The notes below the pieces were generated by a model. The model ran no database searches and had not been told where the DNA came from. It saw only the letters and a program-made list of their open reading frames with translations. Of a stretch of DNA of 64,000 bases, positions 35,545 through 43,598 are shown in pieces. The stretch is from positions 1-64,000 of the forward strand of contig CAYPIE010000005.1 of NCBI GenBank assembly GCA_964410665.1, given 5' to 3'. The translations under genes were made by a program, and so were the position numbers. How positions within the stretch are numbered: the first letter of the stretch is position 1; each line of letters opens with the position of its first letter. The stretch is from CAYPIE01 sp964410665 (GTDB lineage Bacteria > Planctomycetota > Planctomycetia > Gemmatales > Gemmataceae).

Positions 35545-36057
35545 CGCTAATGAATTTAAAAATTTCTCAGCGTTCTTCGAGTCGACAAACCCGGACTGGC
35601 CCAGCACCAAGGTCTGGTAGATCTTGCCGTTCACGATGAAGAACCGAACCCGCATTTTCCCAATTCCACCCGGCAGAGATGCTTCGACTTCCCGCCCTGG
35701 GAACTTGCCTTGGAGTCGGATTTTGGTTTCTTTGGTCAGGGTTGCCCGCGAATTCCGTAACGCCCCATCCCGAGCCCCATCGAGGCGCTGTTGAATGGTT
35801 GCAGCATCCTCGTTGGCCGGGATCGGCAGCTTGGTCGCCGAAACCATGTAGGCACTGCGCTTGTCGGGGCTTTCCAGGGCATACATTTTGAATTCGATGC
35901 CAGCGGCCGATCGGCTCATCGCCCGGGGTTTGCCAGGTAACTGCACCCGAAATCCTTCCCCGCTGGGCGCAAAAGTGCTCCAGCTCGTCTCCTGTGCCAG
36001 GCTCACCGCACCAAGCATCAACATACCCATACATCCAATCCAATACGACCGTTGCAT
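35533..36057 (-). CDS. Secreted hypothetical protein
   Basis: A 174-residue protein with a signal peptide (about 5-22, cleavage near SLAQ-ET) and a mature domain that opens WSTFAPSGEGFRVQLPGKPR, a layout common among planctomycete exported proteins of unknown function, continuing with strands SAYMVSATKLPIP and VRFFIVNGKIYQTLVLG. The ATG at 36057 has GAGGAG 7 nt upstream, which sets the start; 43 extra in-frame codons upstream are not credible. The 3' end overlaps pckA by 12 nt on the opposite strand. Confidence 0.8.
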   Translation of the reverse strand: MQRSYWIGCMGMLMLGAVSLAQETSWSTFAPSGEGFRVQLPGKPRAMSRSAAGIEFKMYALESPDKRSAYMVSATKLPIPANEDAATIQQRLDGARDGALRNSRATLTKETKIRLQGKFPGREVEASLPGGIGKMRVRFFIVNGKIYQTLVLGQSGFVDSKNAEKFLNSLALTN

Positions 36058-36375
36058 CACGGATCTCCTCGATCGCTGATGATCGTTGACATGCCTGCGG
36101 CCCGCCCAGAACGGCGACCAACGCAGGCTGCCATAGCCTAGAACAGTTTTGCATTTGATCCAGCGACCCAAGACTTGCTTGGACACAGTTTTTCTTCGAC
36201 CAAGCTCTTTCGCTTACCCTTGCCGAGACATGCTCCTTCGATGCAGGGTCTGCGAGAGTCCTGCGACCGAAACAACTCGGCTTATTTATACAGGTGAACA
36301 CTGGTTGACCGAGTGCAAATCGCTCGACCACAATAGGGACGTTTGCCCGCGCGTCCAGCCAACACAGGAGTACCG
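36058..36375. other. Divergent intergenic region
   Basis: 318 nt between the secreted-protein gene (minus) and the epimerase gene (plus). Apart from the two Shine-Dalgarno sites at its ends I see no recognisable signal or credible small gene. Confidence 0.4.
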
Positions 36376-37311
36376 ATGCGTGTACTGATCACTGGCGGCA
36401 CCGGACTCATCGGCCGACGGCTGATCGTCAAGCTGAAGGCAGCTCAGCATGAGCTTTGTGTGTTAACTCGGGACCCGGATCGGGCCAGCGACCTGAAAGA
36501 GGACTGTATGCTCATTGCTGGCAATCCGACGGAGGCGGGGCGCTGGCTGGAGGAAATACCGAACTGTCATGCGGTAGTTCATCTTGCCGGGGAGAACCTC
36601 TTCGCTGAGCGTTGGTCACCTTCCTTCTTGGACCGAGTACGCTTCAGTCGTGTGCACAGTACCAGCTTGATTGCTCAAAAATTGGCCGAGCAACCCCAGC
36701 ATGCCGATGGGAGCACGAAGGTACTCATTAATGGCTCGGCCACGGGTATCTATGGCGAACGCGGCGACGAGCAACTCACCGAACGGAGCTCCCCAGGACA
36801 GGACCCATTGGCGCAGATCACCATCGATTGGGAGGCCGCGACCCAGCCCGCCCAAGCAGTTGGGGTCCGAGTGGTCTGTTGTCGGACCGGGATTGTCCTC
36901 GATGAGCGGGGCGGGGCGCTTCCCCAACTGGCACGCCCGTTCTGGTGGGGCGTCGGCGGCCGGGTCAGTTCGGGCCAACAATGGCTGAGTTGGATTCATC
37001 ATGAAGACTTGACGGGGATTTTGGCTTATGCCTTGATAACCCCCGAGGTATCTGGACCGGTCAATGCGGTCGCTCCCCACCCAGTTCGCAATGCCACGTT
37101 TACCCAGATCTTGGCCCGGGTGATTGGTCGACCAAACTGGCTACCCGTACCTCGACTTGCCATCCGGTTACTCTTAGGCAAAGTCGTCCAAGTGGTCGCA
37201 GGCAGTCAGCGTGTGCTACCGGAACAGATACAGTCATTTGGCTATACTTTCAAATTTCCAGACTTAGAGCCAGCCCTGCGTGACCTGTTCGCTCGACCGG
37301 AAGCAGCGTGA
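36376..37311 (+). CDS. TIGR01777-type NAD-dependent epimerase/SDR protein
   Basis: A 311-residue short-chain dehydrogenase/reductase-fold protein of the YfcH/SDR39U1 group. The Rossmann glycine motif is GGTGLIGRRL (about 7-16); it also has VVHLAGENLF (about 73-82), LINGSATGIYGERGDE (about 119-134) and PFWWGVGGRVSSGQQWLSWIH (split about 182-204), all characteristic. The substrate of this group is not established. AGGAG lies 5 nt before the ATG at 36376, which rules out the earlier in-frame ATG at 36343. The ABC permease gene ends 15 nt away on the opposite strand. Confidence 0.9.
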   Translation: MRVLITGGTGLIGRRLIVKLKAAQHELCVLTRDPDRASDLKEDCMLIAGNPTEAGRWLEEIPNCHAVVHLAGENLFAERWSPSFLDRVRFSRVHSTSLIAQKLAEQPQHADGSTKVLINGSATGIYGERGDEQLTERSSPGQDPLAQITIDWEAATQPAQAVGVRVVCCRTGIVLDERGGALPQLARPFWWGVGGRVSSGQQWLSWIHHEDLTGILAYALITPEVSGPVNAVAPHPVRNATFTQILARVIGRPNWLPVPRLAIRLLLGKVVQVVAGSQRVLPEQIQSFGYTFKFPDLEPALRDLFARPEAA

Positions 37312-37326
37312 ACCATCCTGCCGGTA

Positions 37327-39039
37327 TCAGCGCAACGAGTCGAGGATGCTGAGACGCATGGCCGATAAGGCGGGCAATAAACCACCCAACCGGGCCATCA
37401 CGAGCGTAAACAAAAGACCCGTGATCAGGATGTTTTGATCCACCGTGAGACGCAGGACGATAAACTTGATGCTCCCTTCACCACCACTCATGATGCTCGA
37501 GGCCGTGGTACCATCGGCAAGATAACCGATGGCACAGCCAAGCCCCCCGCCAATCATCCCGATGCTGAGCGATTCCAACATAAACGAGACGAGGATTTGC
37601 CAACGTTTAAAGCCGAGGATTCGTAACACCCCAATATCTTTCATCCGCTGGCTGATGGCGGCAAACATGGTGTTCATCACTCCAAACACCCCGCCAACGG
37701 CCATCACACCGACAATAAAGATAATTGCATAAAGAAACTGATTCCCCAACTCATTAAGATTATTATAATATTCCTTTTCCGTCTGGGCCTTGAGTTCCGG
37801 ATCCTTATGCGTTGTACTGAGGTGATGGGCCATCGCTTGGGCATTCCGTAATGTGTTATCGGTAACGCGAAGCACGGCACTGGTGTAGCTCTTTTTGTTA
37901 AACTCACTCCCGACCAAATCCCATTTGGCCCAGATCTCGGAGCTATAGCTCGAACCGACTCCGGCCATCACCCCCCGAACTTCATACGTGCTTTCTCCGA
38001 GGATGAACTGATCGCCCACCTGCAACCGCGGTTTGCCCAGATCTTCGCCGAGGGTTACGGCAACGCCATGTCCCACGACGGCGTGGTAGACATCGCCACT
38101 GGCAGCTCCCGCTTCGCTCCACCATTGACCGCCCGGTTCCAACGCGATCTCATGCACCAGCGTGGCGACTTCGGGATCGGCGATTCCCCGGACCGAGAGA
38201 AACCGCACCCGTTCCGGATTCCCAGGTACCGGTTGGGTCACCACGAAAAAGTTTTCGTAGCTAATCAACGGTCGATCCGGATCATCGGGGTGGGCTTGGA
38301 CGCCGACTGGGTAGGCGAGCCGGCGACCATTGGGATCCACCGTTGCGATCTCAGTCGGTAAGGTGTTGAGCCGACGCGGCCCTAAGCTACTGAACAACTC
38401 ATCGGTCGCGTTGTCCGAAAGGACCACCACATTGCCTGGGATGGCACTATTTTCGGTCATCAAGTACATGCCATTGGCGAAGGCAAGCAGCGTGGTTAAT
38501 AGGGCGATCACAACGGTGAACGCCATCGCGGTCAGAGCCGTGATCTTCCAACGAACCAAAAGGTTGCGCAAGTTATAGCGAACCGGGACGCGTCCAATCG
38601 CTAGCAGAAACATCAAATCAGTAAAGTAAACGAGTAATAGCACGTACGGCCAGTGAACCTTCAACGAGTTGGGCAGTTTGCTTAGTAAGGAGTCGGGCAT
38701 GACGGTACGGATGAGGTTCTCGAAGTACCCGGTCTCTGGCAAGGGCAGCCGCGTCACCACCTCCAGAGCAAACGCTACGAGGACAATCAACATGGTCAGC
38801 CCGGCGACTACCGCAATGATCCGGCGTAGCCAGCGGCGCCACAGCGAGGTGGGACGTCGGACGCTCTCCGAAAGAACCGTCTCTTCGGGCGAGATGGCGG
38901 GCAGCATCAGAAGCAGTGTTGCCAATGGGAGTAGCGAAATGCCCATCAGGGCAAGGGTGCCAAGGACTGAGATAAGCCGCAGCCCCAGGATTCTCACGGC
39001 CTGAGCTGGAATTCCTCTGCCAAGCCAGTGAAGCATCAT
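37327..39039 (-). CDS. FtsX-type ABC transporter permease (MacB-like)
   Basis: A 570-residue membrane protein with an N-terminal cluster of hydrophobic segments (about 15-45, 75-95, 130-150, 170-195), a large extracytoplasmic domain (about 200-410) and a C-terminal FtsX domain of three helices (about 420-570) with the signature GVMNTMFAAISQRMKDIGVLR and GFKRWQIL. Such permeases act in pairs with an ATPase on lipoproteins, lipids or peptides. It follows the other permease gene by 63 nt. In-frame ATGs at 39036 and 39039 and a GTG at 39051 are possible starts. The ATPase gene is not in the window, at least not adjacent. Confidence 0.88.
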   Translation of the reverse strand: MMLHWLGRGIPAQAVRILGLRLISVLGTLALMGISLLPLATLLLMLPAISPEETVLSESVRRPTSLWRRWLRRIIAVVAGLTMLIVLVAFALEVVTRLPLPETGYFENLIRTVMPDSLLSKLPNSLKVHWPYVLLLVYFTDLMFLLAIGRVPVRYNLRNLLVRWKITALTAMAFTVVIALLTTLLAFANGMYLMTENSAIPGNVVVLSDNATDELFSSLGPRRLNTLPTEIATVDPNGRRLAYPVGVQAHPDDPDRPLISYENFFVVTQPVPGNPERVRFLSVRGIADPEVATLVHEIALEPGGQWWSEAGAASGDVYHAVVGHGVAVTLGEDLGKPRLQVGDQFILGESTYEVRGVMAGVGSSYSSEIWAKWDLVGSEFNKKSYTSAVLRVTDNTLRNAQAMAHHLSTTHKDPELKAQTEKEYYNNLNELGNQFLYAIIFIVGVMAVGGVFGVMNTMFAAISQRMKDIGVLRILGFKRWQILVSFMLESLSIGMIGGGLGCAIGYLADGTTASSIMSGGEGSIKFIVLRLTVDQNILITGLLFTLVMARLGGLLPALSAMRLSILDSLR

Positions 39040-39102
39040 GCTGCCTACCACTCCAAACGAACGTTCAGAAGAGATTCCGACGGTGAGCCCCTGACGCCAA
39101 GC

Positions 39103-40512
39103 CTAGGCGACCCGAGCAAACACTTCCGACACCTTGACCGTAGCAGCCGACCAAGCCGGGACCAAACTGCCCAGGACCGCGGTACTGATGCCAATCGCCA
39201 GCCCCCACCATAACGCATCGATGGGGATAAACATGATCGGGAGAAAGCCCAGCGGGATACCCCCAAAAGCCTGCACCAAGGTATACATGAGCACCGAGGA
39301 TAACCCCCCGCTGAGTCCTCCAATCAGCATGGCCTCGCCAAGGACGAAGGCCATCACTTGCCAGGGCCGGAAGCCCAACACCTTGAGCACTGCCATCTCA
39401 GTGCGTCGTTCGCGAACGGTAATGCTGATCGCGTTGGCGATGATCAGCGTCATCGTGGCCAGGATGCCCGGGGCCAACAGCCAGCGCATGCCCCAGAGCA
39501 AGTCGCGGTAAGGCTCAAACCAGTTCGCCAAGCTCGACGAGGCAGTCTCGAGTTTGAGCGCTGGGGTGGCAAACGCTCCTGGGGACTCGACCACACTCGC
39601 CAGCGCTTCAAACGACGCCTGGGAAGGGAGGCGGATCCAGATAAAATTGAGTGTTTTCTCACTTTGTGGATGCACGCCGCCGCTCTGACGCTCATAATCG
39701 TCAAGCGACGAATGCAAGTAAGCAACGTTCATCGCTGCGGCCTGGTCATAGCGACCAGGTGGAAAAGCTCCGACAATGTCAAAATCAAAAACAATACCGG
39801 TAAAGTTCGTACAGGTGACCTGAATTCGCTCTCCAACACGTTTGTTGATCCGTCGTAGGATGCTGGCACCAATAATTACCCCCTGCGGCTTCGCCTCCAT
39901 CACCTCGACCACTTGCTCTAAACGGCTCAGCTGCTCAGGCGTAAACTCGTCAAGACCGTCGAACATTTTGGGGACCACCGCAGGGCGAACCCCAATGAAG
40001 CCGAGATTATTCTCATAGGCGTCTTTGGTCGGGTCGAGGGTTCCCAGCACAAACGACCAGCCCATGAAGTCGTCACGGCCCTGTTGCGGTCGCAGACTCG
40101 GGGGTAAGTCCATGGCCATACGATAAAGACGCTCCGCATAACTGGGCGGCATCGAGCCAAAGAACTCATGCTTGACGCTGGCGATCACTTTGAGGTCCGA
40201 GGTTTCTTTCTGCTTTGTAAAATCATCGAGAAATTGTAAGAGCGACCAGATCATGGTGACCACCACGACCAGCACAAAAATCGCCAGGAAGGATAGGCCC
40301 GTGCGGAGAACGTTGCGTTGCAAGCTACGAACGACAAACAGGAACAGACTGGCCCAGGCGAAGCCGGCGGTCTGTAGAACACGTAACAGAAAGCGACCGA
40401 CCCAGAGGATGCCAAAAAACGGTGGGATGGTAAGTAGCCCTAGACAGACGCCCAAAAGATAAACATACAGTAATTGCTGTGCAAAATAGGTAGCTAAATC
40501 GAATAAGAACAT
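39103..40512 (-). CDS. FtsX-type ABC transporter permease
   Basis: A 469-residue membrane protein: hydrophobic segments at about 5-50 and 68-95, an extracytoplasmic domain (about 105-335), and a C-terminal FtsX domain (about 345-469) with ITVRERRTEMAVLKVLGFRP followed by two helices. The start at 40512 has GGAGG about 10 nt upstream; an ATG six codons earlier overlaps that motif. It is the upstream gene of a two-permease operon and should pair with the second permease as a heterodimer. The substrate is unknown, and no MacB/LolD ATPase or periplasmic adaptor is encoded nearby. Confidence 0.87.
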   Translation of the reverse strand: MFLFDLATYFAQQLLYVYLLGVCLGLLTIPPFFGILWVGRFLLRVLQTAGFAWASLFLFVVRSLQRNVLRTGLSFLAIFVLVVVVTMIWSLLQFLDDFTKQKETSDLKVIASVKHEFFGSMPPSYAERLYRMAMDLPPSLRPQQGRDDFMGWSFVLGTLDPTKDAYENNLGFIGVRPAVVPKMFDGLDEFTPEQLSRLEQVVEVMEAKPQGVIIGASILRRINKRVGERIQVTCTNFTGIVFDFDIVGAFPPGRYDQAAAMNVAYLHSSLDDYERQSGGVHPQSEKTLNFIWIRLPSQASFEALASVVESPGAFATPALKLETASSSLANWFEPYRDLLWGMRWLLAPGILATMTLIIANAISITVRERRTEMAVLKVLGFRPWQVMAFVLGEAMLIGGLSGGLSSVLMYTLVQAFGGIPLGFLPIMFIPIDALWWGLAIGISTAVLGSLVPAWSAATVKVSEVFARVA

Positions 40513-40803
40513 GGCCGACAGACCTCCCATTGGCGAACACGCCTGCGTTCACGCTAGCAGATCTCTGGTCGGGAGGAAAATAGGTGAAAGCCACACGGGG
40601 CGGCATAAACGGAAAATTTATGGTATCTTGTGATTGACGCACGCCATTTGGGTTGATATGGATATCAGATTGAGGGATTTGTGATCGCGAAGGGAATCGA
40701 TTCCTCACGTGATGCCCAAGCGCACATTTCTGTACCGCACGATGGGAGTGGACACACCGGGTGGACGCTTCCCCATGAGTGACCCAATAAAAGGAGATGG
40801 CCT

Positions 40804-41445
40804 ATCCCACCCCCGTTTGATCGGAGTTCGCCGCGTCCAGAGCGGACCGGCCCCCGGATGAACGAGCAGATTCGCATCAGTCCTATCCGGTTGATTGGTG
40901 CCGATGGCGAGCAGTTTGGCATTGTACCAACCGCCCAGGCTCTCGAAATGGCTCGCGATGCCGGTTTGGATCTCGTCGAGGTGGCGGACAAAGAGCGACC
41001 ACCCGTTTGCAAGATCATGGATTACGGGAAATTCCGCTATCAGCAGTCGCGGAAAAAGACGCAATCCAAGAGCCACCAACAAAAGACGAAGGAAATCCGC
41101 GTTCGCCCGAAAACTGGTGGGCATGACATTGACACCAAACTGAATCAGGCACGACGCTTTCTCGAACACAATGATAAGGTGTTGCTCAATGTCCTGTTCC
41201 GTGGACGCGAGATGCAACATATCGAAGAAGGGGAGCGGATTATCAAAAGTATGGTCGAACGCTTGGCGGATGTCTCGAAGGTCGAGCGTCCTCCCGTCAT
41301 GGAAGGCAAGCGGATGACGGCCATTCTCGCGCCGCGTGTTGGCGGGACAACCGCCTCCGGTGGCGGTGTCAGCTCTGCTGCACCACGGGCTTCCACGCCG
41401 AAGCCAGCTGCTCCCCCGAAGCCGCCGCCGGCGCAGACCGGTTGA
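40804..41445 (+). CDS. infC: Translation initiation factor IF-3, probable AUC start
   Basis: IF-3 binds the 30S subunit, blocks premature 50S joining and proofreads the initiation codon. The body (NEQIRISPIRLIGADGEQ..., DLVEVADKERPPVCKIMDYG, then the C-domain VLLNVLFRGREMQHIEEGE) is canonical, followed by a 38-residue Ala/Pro-rich tail. The first in-frame ATG (40858) has no Shine-Dalgarno, and no ATG, GTG or TTG lies between it and the in-frame stop at 40780. Instead AAGGAG (40791-40796) sits exactly 7 nt before an in-frame ATC at 40804, giving an 18-residue leader before the Met. Non-canonical AUU/AUC starts at infC are known and allow autorepression by IF-3, so I take ATC as the start. If wrong, the gene runs 40858-41445 (195 residues). 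Confidence 0.93.
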   Translation: MPPPFDRSSPRPERTGPRMNEQIRISPIRLIGADGEQFGIVPTAQALEMARDAGLDLVEVADKERPPVCKIMDYGKFRYQQSRKKTQSKSHQQKTKEIRVRPKTGGHDIDTKLNQARRFLEHNDKVLLNVLFRGREMQHIEEGERIIKSMVERLADVSKVERPPVMEGKRMTAILAPRVGGTTASGGGVSSAAPRASTPKPAAPPKPPPAQTG

Positions 41446-41564
41446 GTCTTTCGGTTGCGTCCCTCGGCCGCGATTCCGCAGCAAAAATCTTGGGCGAGGA
41501 GATTTTCCCCTCCCCGCGAGCCGAAATCTCGCTACGATAGTCATATCTGAGTAGCATTCCACGC

Positions 41565-41598
41565 GGAACCCTGGGTTGTCCCAGTGGGTTCCGTTTTT
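41565..41598 (+). terminator. Intrinsic terminator between infC and rpmI
   Basis: GGAACCC (41565-41571) pairs with GGGTTCC (41586-41592), continuing as TGGG/CCCA around a TTGT loop with a 2-nt bulge, followed by G and five Ts (41594-41598). This is a textbook factor-independent terminator on the plus strand, 120 nt after the infC stop and 244 nt before rpmI. Confidence 0.85.
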
Positions 41599-41652
41599 CA
41601 TTTGGTTGTCCAGACCTTCGATCTGCGCTCGACCCTGGCTGGACGACAGGGT

Positions 41653-41820
41653 TAGGCCCTGGACGGAATACCGGGCTAGGCCCTGGNNNNNNNNNNNNNN
41701 NNNNNNNNNNNNNNNNNNNNNNNNNNNNNNNNNNNNNNNNNNNNNNNNNNNNNNNNNNNNNNNNNNNNNNNNNNNNNNNNNNNNNNTAGGCCCTGGACGG
41801 AATACCGGGCTAGGCCCTGG
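41653..41820 (+). repeat. 24-bp tandem repeat spanning a scaffold gap
   Basis: A direct 24-nt unit beginning taggccctggac and ending aataccgggc occurs head-to-tail on both sides of a run of exactly 100 N (41687-41786). The 34 nt before the gap and the 34 nt after it are identical. A diverged copy precedes the array (near 41630-41652) and another merges into the rpmI Shine-Dalgarno (41811-41836). Each unit can fold as CCC-GG/CC-GGG. The gap length is evidently arbitrary and the copy number unknown. Units are contiguous without spacers, so this is not a CRISPR array. Confidence 0.88.
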
Positions 41821-41841
41821 TCGGAACTAAGGAGGCCAGTT

Positions 41842-42039
41842 ATGGCCACGCGGAACAAAACCAACCGCAGCTTGAAGAAGCGGTTCGGCATCACCGCCAA
41901 CAAGAAACTCAAGCACCAGAAGGTGGGCAAACGTCACCTCAATGCCCACATGACTGGCAAGCGCAAACGGCAACTCGACCGACCCGGGATCATGACCGGG
42001 CCGATTGCCGAACGCTATCTGACCGCGATGGGAGAGTAG
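41842..42039 (+). CDS. rpmI: 50S ribosomal protein L35
   Basis: A 65-residue basic protein of the large subunit, with the L35 pattern KTNRSLKKRFGITANKKLKH followed by HLNAHMTGKRKRQLDRPG. A strong AAGGAGG lies 8 nt before the ATG and emerges directly from the last degenerate copy of the upstream tandem repeat. It is followed after 10 nt by rplT. Because a terminator separates it from infC, it is probably expressed from its own promoter or by regulated readthrough. Confidence 0.97.
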   Translation: MATRNKTNRSLKKRFGITANKKLKHQKVGKRHLNAHMTGKRKRQLDRPGIMTGPIAERYLTAMGE

Positions 42040-42049
42040 GGGAAGCGAT

Positions 42050-42433
42050 ATGGTTCGTGCGGGAAGTCCTAAGACGCAAGCTCGGCGGCGTAAACGATTA
42101 CGCAAACTGACCAAAGGTTTTCGGCAAAGCCGCCACAATCTGTTTCGCCAGGCCATCGTCACCTTGATTCGGGCTCGGTTGTTTGCGTTCCGCGATCGGC
42201 GTGTTCGCAAACGACAGTTTCGCCGGTTGTGGATCGTCCGCATCAACGCGGCTTGCCGCATGCGTGGCTTGCGCTACAGCCAGTTTATCGCAGGACTGCA
42301 ACGGGCTATGATCATCCTCGACCGGAAGTCCCTTTCGGAGGTGGCGATCCACGATCCATCCACGTTTACCCAGCTGGTCGAGATCGCCAAACAGCATCTG
42401 CCGCAAGCGATTGCCGTACCGGCAAACGCCTAA
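42050..42433 (+). CDS. rplT: 50S ribosomal protein L20
   Basis: A 127-residue basic protein required for early 50S assembly, with the usual N-terminal extension (TQARRRKRLRKLTKGFRQSR) and C-terminal globular domain (INAACRMRGLRYSQFIAGLQ). L20 commonly autoregulates the infC-rpmI-rplT operon by binding its leader mRNA; the terminator and repeats upstream of rpmI are a plausible place for such control here (inference). pheS follows after 36 nt. Confidence 0.97.
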   Translation: MVRAGSPKTQARRRKRLRKLTKGFRQSRHNLFRQAIVTLIRARLFAFRDRRVRKRQFRRLWIVRINAACRMRGLRYSQFIAGLQRAMIILDRKSLSEVAIHDPSTFTQLVEIAKQHLPQAIAVPANA

Positions 42434-42469
42434 TGCTCCCTCTGCCGAGGCTTTCCAGGAGTTGTAGCG

Positions 42470-43513
42470 ATGGCCGATGCTTCCCCCGCAGACGATACGC
42501 TTCAGAATTTACACGAACGAGCGGTCAGCGAATTACACGCCTGCCAAGCCGAGATCGATTTGCGGCATTGGAACACCAAATATTTCGGTAGTTCCGGTGA
42601 GATGCAACAAGTCATGAAAACGATCGCCAAGTTACCCAAGGCCGAGCGCCCCGCCTTTGGTCAAGCGGCTAACCGCATCAAACAGACGCTGCTCGAAGCG
42701 TACGAAAATGCTTTGGCCATGGCCAAAGCACGAGCGCTGCAGGAGGATCTCGACGCCCCGCCGATCGATGTGACCCTACCCGGCCGTCCTCGGAATCGTG
42801 GTCGTCTGCACATTGCTCGGCAAACGCTGAGGCGGATTTTCGCTATCTTCGCGGAGATGGGTTTTCAGATCTACCGCACCCGCGAAGTGGAGGATGATGA
42901 AACCAACTTCGGCCTGTTGAACATGCCCGAACATCACCCCGCCCGGGACATGTGGGATACCTTCCACACGACCACTCCGGGGGTCCTGTTGCGGACCCAT
43001 ACCTCGCCTGGCCAGATCCATGTGATGCGCGAAGTATGTCCCCAACCGATCCGTGTGATCCTGCCGGGGATGGTTTACCGCTACGAGCAGGTCACCACTC
43101 GTAGCGAGATGATGTTCCACCAGGTTGAAGGTCTGGTGGTCGGGCCCACCATTACCATGGCCGATCTCAAAGGAACCATCACTGCATTTGCCCATCGGAT
43201 GTTTGGCCAAGATCGCCAGCTCCGGTTCCGCTCCAGTTACTTCCCATTCACCGAGCCCTCCATCGAGGTGGATATCGATTGGCCCAAGGATGATCCTAAC
43301 GCCGATCGCATCACGAAAGGGACCGGCTGGCTCGAGATCCTGGGAGCTGGCATGGTTCATCCAACGGTTTTGCGGAATGGCGGCTATGACCCCGACAAGG
43401 TCAGTGGCTTTGCTTTCGGCATGGGACCTGAGCGGATGGCCATGAACCGCTATGCGATCGATGACATTCGCCTGTTCTGGGCCAACGACCTTCGCTTCTT
43501 GCAGCAGTTTTAG
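42470..43513 (+). CDS. pheS: Phenylalanine--tRNA ligase alpha subunit
   Basis: A 347-residue class II synthetase subunit that charges tRNA-Phe with the beta subunit. The N-terminal coiled coil (about 1-90) is followed by the catalytic core, with DMWDTFHTTTPGVLLRTHTS (about 163-182), motif 2 around FHQVEGLVVG (about 222-231) and motif 3 GFAFGMGPERMAMNRY (about 312-327). The length is typical (about 330-350). It is last in the infC-rpmI-rplT-pheS series. Unusually, pheT does not follow; the next gene encodes an MlaE-type permease 85 nt on. Confidence 0.96.
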   Translation: MADASPADDTLQNLHERAVSELHACQAEIDLRHWNTKYFGSSGEMQQVMKTIAKLPKAERPAFGQAANRIKQTLLEAYENALAMAKARALQEDLDAPPIDVTLPGRPRNRGRLHIARQTLRRIFAIFAEMGFQIYRTREVEDDETNFGLLNMPEHHPARDMWDTFHTTTPGVLLRTHTSPGQIHVMREVCPQPIRVILPGMVYRYEQVTTRSEMMFHQVEGLVVGPTITMADLKGTITAFAHRMFGQDRQLRFRSSYFPFTEPSIEVDIDWPKDDPNADRITKGTGWLEILGAGMVHPTVLRNGGYDPDKVSGFAFGMGPERMAMNRYAIDDIRLFWANDLRFLQQF

Positions 43514-43598
43514 TGCTGCCTCTGCTTGTCCACGCCCAGGGTTCTCCCGAACAATAGCAAAGGCCATTCTGCATCCAGGCCAAGTTCGGGGTCACATC

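Noticed and set aside
41653..41820. Regular repeats that could suggest a CRISPR array
   Set aside because: The 24-nt units abut directly with no unique spacers, no cas genes are present, and the gap flanks are identical.
41576..41830. Coding frame through the tandem repeat reading an 8-residue Arg/Pro/Trp repeat
   Set aside because: It exists only because the unit is 24 nt and Ns do not interrupt the frame; it begins inside a terminator and has no ribosome-binding site.
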